A stretch of DNA of 64,000 nucleotides from CAYOEV01 sp964403075 (GTDB lineage: Bacteria > Bacteroidota > Bacteroidia > Cytophagales > Cyclobacteriaceae): the NCBI GenBank assembly GCA_964403075.1, contig CAYOEV010000010.1, forward strand, positions 15,400 to 79,399, in the 5' to 3' direction. The position numbers were made by a program, and so were the translations under genes. The notes below the pieces were generated by a model. That model searched no databases. It saw nothing but the letters and a program-made list of their open reading frames with translations, and was not told the DNA's origin. Shown here piece after piece: positions 59,543 through 64,000 of this stretch (position 1 is the stretch's first letter; each line of letters opens with the position of its first letter).

Positions 59543-59896
59543 CTATCGATGCAATTCCTCCCGATCCTTCTTTGGTAAGCCACTGACCACCAATTCGTAA
59601 CTATGGTTGATGAGGTAACGGATGAAATCATCAGGAACACTTCCATCCATGAGAATGGTATTCCAATGCTTTTTACTCATGTGATATCCCGGCAAAATAC
59701 TGCCTTCATATTGTAGGCGATACTCCTGGGCTTTTTCAGGGTCACATTTCAGATTGATGCTGCTAAAGTCGTCCACATCGGTGAGGGCAAACATCTTATT
59801 CATCACTTTGAATACCAACACCTGCTGATCGAAGGGGAATCCCTCTGAGGTGCCAGGCTTACTCAAGCAATAGTCTCTGTACGCCTCAATATTCAT
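59543..59896 (-). CDS. MmcQ/YjbR family DNA-binding-fold protein
   Basis: 117 residues. The family pattern is clear: YRDYCLSKPGTSEGFPFD at the start, VFKVMNKMFALTDV, the LKCDPEKAQEYR helix and YHMSKKHWNTILMDG. CyaY-like or DNA-binding fold; precise role unknown. Overlaps the stop-start of the upstream barrel gene by four bases. Confidence 0.9.
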   Translation of the reverse strand: MNIEAYRDYCLSKPGTSEGFPFDQQVLVFKVMNKMFALTDVDDFSSINLKCDPEKAQEYRLQYEGSILPGYHMSKKHWNTILMDGSVPDDFIRYLINHSYELVVSGLPKKDREELHR

Positions 59897-60711
59897 TGGT
59901 AGAATAGAAAAGAAGTGCCAATCGCAACAAAGTTTCTGGGTGATTCTTCACTCAAGCCAAAGCCCGCGGATGCATCCACCTGCCAATTTGATTTAATTAG
60001 GTACATCATCCCAAAATTGATTCTATGGTCGGCCGGTCCCTCATCGATGAAGCCATAAGGTTCTAAAAATACGGAAATAGGTATTTTAAATGGGGAATAA
60101 CTGAAAGCCAGCGTGTACAAAAAGTCGCTGGTCGGATCAATATCGTTCCAAGCCATACCCACGTTGTAGTCCAGTGAAAAGTACTTGCCCAGTGCATTAT
60201 GAAAAGCAAATACAAAGCTGGGAATGGGTTGAGCTGGTTGAAATGGGTCCTCTCCGGTTGGCAAAGTAACTCTGCCCAAAAAGGTTACCTGAGGTATGGC
60301 GCCTTGCGCCTCAAAGATGTTGGATCTCAATCCGAGGGTGATCCCGGTAAAACCACTTAACGTGACGTCCTCGCCAGGTAATTCTGATTTAGTACCGTTG
60401 TAGCCTTGTGCTACATTTAATTCAATACGATCTGTTAAGCCAAATCTCAATTCGGTAAGATTTACCGTGGTCAAACGGAATATATCATTTTGATTTTCTG
60501 AAGTGAAGCCCGTTTCGAATTGCCACATGCCTTTAGGAAGAACAAAGGCATTAAACCCTTGGGTAGGCCGGTCGGCATTGATGGATGCTGGCGTTGCGTC
60601 ACCTCTTAATTCTACTGTTTCCTGGCTCCGCACCGGGAATGAGCTAAGGCCCATCAGGCCAGCAAGTGACATACATCTTAAGGGCAACATTGGCAGAACC
60701 AAACCCTTCAT
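59893..60711 (-). CDS. Outer-membrane transporter-like barrel (phenol MetA family type)
   Basis: 272 residues from the ATG at 60711. A poorly hydrophobic but recognisable signal peptide (about 28 residues, ending PVRSQ), then INADRPTQGFNAFVLPKGMWQFETGF, the usual start of this transporter-like barrel family, and alternating strands to the terminal FVAIGTSFLFYQ. The ATG overlaps the TGA of the truncated primase gene (ATGA). Because that gene is foreign, the original promoter of this gene may have been lost. Confidence 0.75.
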   Translation of the reverse strand: MKGLVLPMLPLRCMSLAGLMGLSSFPVRSQETVELRGDATPASINADRPTQGFNAFVLPKGMWQFETGFTSENQNDIFRLTTVNLTELRFGLTDRIELNVAQGYNGTKSELPGEDVTLSGFTGITLGLRSNIFEAQGAIPQVTFLGRVTLPTGEDPFQPAQPIPSFVFAFHNALGKYFSLDYNVGMAWNDIDPTSDFLYTLAFSYSPFKIPISVFLEPYGFIDEGPADHRINFGMMYLIKSNWQVDASAGFGLSEESPRNFVAIGTSFLFYQ

Positions 60712-61295
60712 TTGCTTCGGGCAAACATTATACAACCTTTACTAAAAGGGCTGTAAGCCTTTTCACCTGTTTTAGCCTCCTGGCCTCTGTCGAGTAGCAA
60801 CCCATATTTCACACAGCTTTGGATCAGGGCTTCATCCTTCCTCGTGCCGTGGTGGAACTGGCCACTATTAAAACCCACTTCGATTTTCTGCCTGTCCAAT
60901 GCACGAGTGGTTAAATAATCCTGTCCCGGTTTAGAGTTGTGCAACCCGTTTTTGAAGTAGGTAAACATCTTGGGGAGCACTGCAACCCTTGAGAGCTGCT
61001 GAGCGGGTGCGACAGGTGTTCCTGTGGCAGGTCCATTGACCAGGGATTGGGCTAACAGTATCCCTTTGTGTTTGTCACCTTCCATCTTCACGCCTAACTC
61101 GATGGGATCACCACTGCCGGCATTGCAGTTGCTGCTAAAGCATGTCCAGCTATGGGTCTTGTAATACACCTGCAGGCTGGGGGTCTTGTCCGGATGGAAC
61201 GGACAGTTTAGCCGCAGGTGCTTGTCGGGTTTCAGGCCGTAGTGGTCCAGGACTTGGGCAAGGGTGAGCCGCTGCTTAATCTCTTGCATTTCCAT
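60708..61295 (-). pseudogene. Truncated CHC2 zinc-finger, primase-like protein of a mobile element
   Basis: 195 residues. The N-terminal zinc finger is intact (C31, H34, C52, C57 in CPFH and TCFSSNC). The linker and the start of the toprim-side region (YSPFSKGCIMFA) follow, and the protein then ends three residues later. Related mobilizable-element primases continue for another 100 or more residues with a toprim domain, so this copy lost its 3' part. The end coincides with the start of the barrel gene. It may still make a short zinc-finger protein. Marks the left edge of accessory DNA. Confidence 0.78.
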
Positions 61296-61384
61296 TGAAA
61301 ATTATTTGTAACTAATTTCAACAACACAAGATTAAATTTAAGTTTGCTTTTTAGCAACCCAAATGTTTTCATATTTCCTACTTA

Positions 61385-61415
61385 TTGTCAAAAGTATCCT
61401 ATATCACTACTTTTA
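61385..61415 (+). promoter_or_regulatory. -33/-7 promoter for the XRE-HicB-HicA operon
   Basis: TTG at 61385-61387, a 20-base spacer and TACTTTTA (61408-61415, one mismatch to TAnnTTTG). The ATG follows after five bases. The ORF's TTG at 61385 is thus a promoter element, not a start. Confidence 0.45.
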
Positions 61416-61420
61416 CCTTC

Positions 61421-61786
61421 ATGAACCTTTCAGATAATATCAAGACTATCCGGGAAGAAAAAGGCCTCAAACAAATCGAGGTGGCCACCCATATCGGGGT
61501 GGACAAGTCCGCTTACAGCAAGATCGAAAAGGGGTTAAGGGCGTTGACGGTAGAAGAACTCTATAAGATGGCCCAGCTCTTTAACCTGACCACTCACCAG
61601 ATTATTAACCATGATGGACAGTTGCCCAAAGAAGTAGTTATTGAAGATAAAACGGCCGTGGAACAAATGAGGCTCATACAACAGCTTGAAGAAGAGGACA
61701 GGCAGACCATTTTCAAGCTCATCGATAAAATGCTGACCAATAAAAAATTCAAGGACTTCTTTCAGAAAAACGTAGCAGCTCTATGA
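61421..61786 (+). CDS. XRE/Cro-type helix-turn-helix regulator
   Basis: 121 residues from the ATG at 61421. HTH_3 domain at about 5-60 (IKTIREEKGLKQIEVATHIGVDKSAYSKIEKG). The C-terminal half is a charged helix (about 75-115), possibly for dimerisation. Its stop overlaps the hicB ATG by four bases (ATGA). HicB here lacks a DNA-binding tail, so this protein probably supplies operator binding for the whole toxin-antitoxin operon. Confidence 0.9.
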   Translation: MNLSDNIKTIREEKGLKQIEVATHIGVDKSAYSKIEKGLRALTVEELYKMAQLFNLTTHQIINHDGQLPKEVVIEDKTAVEQMRLIQQLEEEDRQTIFKLIDKMLTNKKFKDFFQKNVAAL

Positions 61787-62010
61787 ATACCCTGACTTAT
61801 CGCATAATGCTCAATGAAGAACCGGAAGGCGGCTTTACCGTTTCCGTCCCTGCACTGCCCGGATGCATCACCTATGGGGATACTCTCAACCAGGCTTTGG
61901 AGATGGCCAGGGAAGCCATAGAAGGGTATATTGAGCTCCTCAAAGAGCAGGGCGAACCCATCCCTGATGACAGTAAAACCCTGGAATATTCTTTAACCCT
62001 GGCTTCCTGA
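61783..62010 (+). CDS. hicB: HicB-type antitoxin
   Basis: 75 residues: the HicB RNase-H-like fold (YRIMLNEEPEGGFTVSVPALPGC, then helix EMAREAIEGYIELLKEQG). No C-terminal ribbon-helix-helix or HTH, unlike many HicB. It should bind and block HicA. Lies before hicA, the reverse of the classical hicA-hicB order but common outside Proteobacteria. Confidence 0.9.
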   Translation: MNTLTYRIMLNEEPEGGFTVSVPALPGCITYGDTLNQALEMAREAIEGYIELLKEQGEPIPDDSKTLEYSLTLAS

Positions 62011-62011
62011 T

Positions 62012-62224
62012 ATGGGCAATATCCCTTCGCTCACTCCCAAAGAGCTTTGCAGGATACTGGAACAAAAGGGCTTTGAACTCAAGCGCATCAAAGGCAGCCA
62101 CCACTACTACCAGCACCCGGATACCGGCAAGATCACTGTAGTGCCCATGCACAAAAAAGACCTGCCAAAGGGTACTTTCTTCGCTATCCTTAAGCAGGCC
62201 GGGATTGATAAAAATGAGATGTAA
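62012..62224 (+). CDS. hicA: HicA-type mRNA interferase toxin
   Basis: 70 residues with the double-stranded-RNA-binding-like HicA fold. The catalytic histidine is expected at H30 in KGSHHYY, with the VVPMHKKDLPKGT strand and a C-terminal helix. It cuts mRNA when freed from HicB. One base separates it from the hicB stop. Its 3' end faces the putative immunity gene, 16 bases away. Confidence 0.92.
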   Translation: MGNIPSLTPKELCRILEQKGFELKRIKGSHHYYQHPDTGKITVVPMHKKDLPKGTFFAILKQAGIDKNEM

Positions 62225-62240
62225 TAGGAATCTGTTTTGT

Positions 62241-62618
62241 CTACAGATATCGCAAAGACATAATTACAATCAAAATGGATCCTAGGTAATGAATCGGCAT
62301 CAACAAGTAAAAAATCACAGGTAATTTTAGATCGAAAAAATTCCGATCCTCTGTGTAGTTACTGTCTAAGTATTTCATCATAGCAAACCCGAATATTGTC
62401 ATCAATATTAATCCGGGTAAAAGAATGTTGAAGCTAAAATTGAATAGATAAATCTTAAACTGATAGCTCAGAAAGAAGAACAACGAAACGAAATTCAAAG
62501 TAAGCGGTATTATCAGTAAAGTCCGAGCAGCATTGAGGCCTCTTTCACGATGCTTACGCATATATATATAATAAATGTTAACAAGAAAATTCATTGTTCC
62601 AATTTCTTTATTTACCAT
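62241..62618 (-). CDS. Three-helix membrane protein, putative immunity protein of the RHS toxin
   Basis: 125 residues from the ATG at 62618, which overlaps the end of the toxin gene by 11 bases in another frame. Three strong membrane helices (about 35-55, 66-88, 98-120) separated by a charged loop (YLDSNYTEDRNFFDLK) and a basic N-terminal stretch (YMRKHRERG). The gene is visibly A+T-rich compared with its neighbours. Position directly after an RHS C-terminal domain is the usual place for an immunity gene. No homologue recognised; assignment is by context. Confidence 0.6.
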   Translation of the reverse strand: MVNKEIGTMNFLVNIYYIYMRKHRERGLNAARTLLIIPLTLNFVSLFFFLSYQFKIYLFNFSFNILLPGLILMTIFGFAMMKYLDSNYTEDRNFFDLKLPVIFYLLMPIHYLGSILIVIMSLRYL

Positions 62619-63605
62619 ATATCCAGTCTCTTCCAGCGTGATTGGTATAATTGTCAAACCAATCACTACCAACTGCGGATGATACTCCATAAATAAGACC
62701 ACCTACCGCAGCACCGGTTAGGATCGCAGGAGAAGCTAATATTGCCCCCGTTACACCTACACCTAATAGGACAACCCCGGCTGTAATATCCACAATGCTG
62801 TGAGAATCAAAATTACCCGTTTGATATTCGTATCCGGCAACTCCAACTGTAATAAATCCTCCGAAAATAGCTGTTGCCTTCGTCATTTTTGCTAACCCTG
62901 CTGCTTGTGCTGGCGTGATCTTTTGCAAACCGTAAGCCACATGCATTGAGGTGATCTCAGCTGCCATGTTAGCGGCATCATTTTGAAACCCCAGCACCGT
63001 AATACCAAGATCAACTCCTCTATTGTATTTCCAAGGATCATTGGAAGGCCCCCCGATGTATTATCTTCACCCACCCCTGATGTATCTAGTAGGATGACTA
63101 CCAATAAATCCTCAATGTCATCAGCTATACCATCACCGTCACAATCATTGCCCGAGCAACCTTTCTCGTCGTTTTCACCTTCCTTATCGTCTTCACTTTC
63201 CTCATCGTTCTCATCTTCCTTTTCGTTCTGATCTTCTCCATCCCCATCTTCTGCTTCATCCGCATCATCATTCCTGTTCTCTTCCAGCATTTTCTCATAG
63301 CTTACTGAGAACCAAGAAGAGTAATCGGAGCCTAACCGAACACGCCCAAAAAAAGTATCCAATGCGAAGCCGAATGATCTAGAATAGTCTTGCCCTGCGC
63401 CATTTGGGCTTGCCCCAAAAGTAACAGGCTTTAACCCACTGGGATCACTCATATTCACAGGGTTATTAAATGCATAGGTATACCCACTAATGCCGGGCAT
63501 AGACGCTGCCAAAGCGTCCACCCCGTTAAACCTGGCAATGGCAGCATCATACTTTCTGAAAGGGACCCGGCCTGAGGACTTTTGCTTTATCACTCGGGAC
63601 TCCAA
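62608..63605 (-). pseudogene. Orphan RHS-core tip with C-terminal membrane-toxin-like domain, frameshifted
   Basis: Two overlapping frames join into one ~332-residue protein if the six-G tract at 63049-63054 had seven G. First part: RHS-associated core (YDAAIARFNGVDALAASMPGIS... ending NNPVNMSDPSGL). Then an acidic linker with a DCDGDGIADD calcium-loop motif. Second part, in the other frame: GPSNDPWKYNRGVDLGITVLG, a helical segment and a glycine/alanine-rich hydrophobic stretch (about 270-315) ending GRDWIYGK. A stop lies just before the first codon, so the large RHS body is missing, as in orphan tips. Homopolymer error or true mutation cannot be told. Confidence 0.72.
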
Positions 63606-63692
63606 GTGACTATGTCAAAAGGCCAGCATGCCAGTTAGCCACCTGGTAAGCCTTGTGCTTTCTTTTCTTTTCCTTGATAGAGGCATGCGCGT

Positions 63693-63717
63693 AAAAAACT
63701 GTCCGGTGGACAGTTTT
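63693..63717 (-). terminator. Terminator-like perfect inverted repeat
   Basis: AAAACTGTCC (63695-63704), a three-base loop GGT and GGACAGTTTT (63708-63717). In the minus-strand direction the stem is followed by TTTTTT. It would stop transcription coming from the right before the RHS tip. Confidence 0.6.
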
Positions 63718-63761
63718 AGCGAATGGCCAGCTTGCAGGGCGGGTTGTTTGATCCGCTCACA

Positions 63762-63810
63762 CTTCGACAGTGTGACAGCGGGGGGTCGTGTCATCCTGAG
63801 CATGTCGAAG
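63762..63810. repeat. REP-like bulged hairpin
   Basis: CTTCGACA (63762-63769) pairs with TGTCGAAG (63803-63810), and the inner TGACA pairs with TGTCA, leaving a GC-rich loop with six G. The outer part includes TCATCCTGAGCATGTCGAAG, a phrase I associate with dispersed intergenic repeats, though this cannot be checked here. Confidence 0.5.
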
Positions 63811-64000
63811 GAAGACGCAGGCCCGGTGTCTCGGCTGCCCTGTGCGCCGTCTGGGTGAACACATACCCTAGCCTTACCTTATACCCCACTCCATGCGCAG
63901 CATGGAAAGCGGGATGGTCCGGTAAAATAGCCGGGCGTGGGCGGACTGGTGGGAGGATAGGCGATTATTTTGCCTTGACTTTTTTGCTTCGTTTTTGTGT

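Larger units (their letters stand above)
63606..64000. other. 395-base region with no credible gene, containing inverted repeats
   Basis: Short frames here code for low-complexity or arginine-rich peptides and cross two hairpins, so none is likely real. The stretch is G+C-rich up to about 63960, then turns A/T-rich (TTTTGCCTTGACTTTTTTGC and onward). It lies upstream of the RHS tip and may be a remnant of the lost RHS locus or a family of intergenic repeats. Confidence 0.6.

Noticed and set aside
62983..63231. Serine-rich plus-strand frame
   Set aside because: It is the complement of the acidic linker in the RHS tip (GAA/GAT codons read as TTC/ATC and TCx), not an independent gene.
63615..63858. 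Overlapping short frames on both strands
   Set aside because: They cross two strong hairpins and have no protein-like character.

Overview
The window is a chromosomal segment of a member of the Bacteroidota, most likely a Cytophagales-type bacterium. The case rests on several independent signs: recurrent Bacteroidota -7 promoter elements (TAnnTTTG, sometimes with TTG 19-20 bases upstream), weak or absent Shine-Dalgarno sequences, a ~58-residue histone H1-like protein, a serine-palmitoyltransferase-like enzyme, LytTR regulation, DUF6913 next to dapA, and protein sequences (infC, thrS, rpmI-rplT) that resemble this phylum. A run of 10 N inside thrS shows that the sequence is a scaffold joined across a gap.

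Layout. 1-4.8 kb: a partial AarF/UbiB kinase coupled to a TetR regulator, a TerC membrane protein and trmB. 4.8-9.3 kb: a leftward cell-envelope cluster (SPOR protein, ExbB, ExbD, TonB-like protein) ending in folC. 9.4-15.1 kb: an outer-membrane barrel, a 998-codon TPR protein and holA. 15.1-24.8 kb: tyrS, a tandem-DUF2061 protein with a membrane LytTR regulator, a hydrolase, an exported MsrA, then lipoprotein-thrS and infC-rpmI-rplT closed by a clear terminator. 24.9-37.6 kb: an MFS pump, a second MsrA and a PhoX-like protein; an antiporter; TPR and CCA-adding enzyme; ligA-DUF6913-dapA with 8-base overlaps; histone H1-like gene; serine-palmitoyltransferase-like enzyme. 37.7-50.5 kb: biotin carboxylase-DUF1015-maf; a leftward thyA-sdaAB-tolC-hlyD operon; a rightward MMPL exporter-bcp-ytoQ-NlpC chain of overlapping genes. 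50.6-60.7 kb: leuS, two lipoproteins, an Upf1-type helicase, CocE hydrolase-DUF2214, tRNA-Leu(CAG), a YjbR/MmcQ protein and an outer-membrane barrel.

The last ~3.3 kb (60.7-64 kb) is accessory DNA. A CHC2 zinc-finger primase is cut off in mid-domain exactly where the barrel gene begins. It is followed by a compact XRE regulator-HicB-HicA toxin-antitoxin operon. Opposite it lies an orphan RHS-core tip with an acidic, calcium-motif linker and a glycine/alanine-rich hydrophobic C-terminal domain. That tip is split by a one-base deficit in a six-G tract and overlaps by 11 bases a small A+T-rich gene for a three-helix membrane protein. This looks like an uncharacterised membrane-acting RHS toxin with its immunity protein, and it is the most interesting object in the window. 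The final 395 bases carry no credible gene but contain strong inverted repeats.

Most of the rest is housekeeping: translation (tyrS, thrS, leuS, infC, rpmI, rplT, trmB, CCA enzyme), replication and repair (holA, ligA, helicase), folate/thymidylate (folC, thyA), lysine/peptidoglycan precursor synthesis (dapA), lipid metabolism (biotin carboxylase, SPT-like enzyme) and envelope transport. No CRISPR array, rRNA, complete insertion sequence or integrase was seen.
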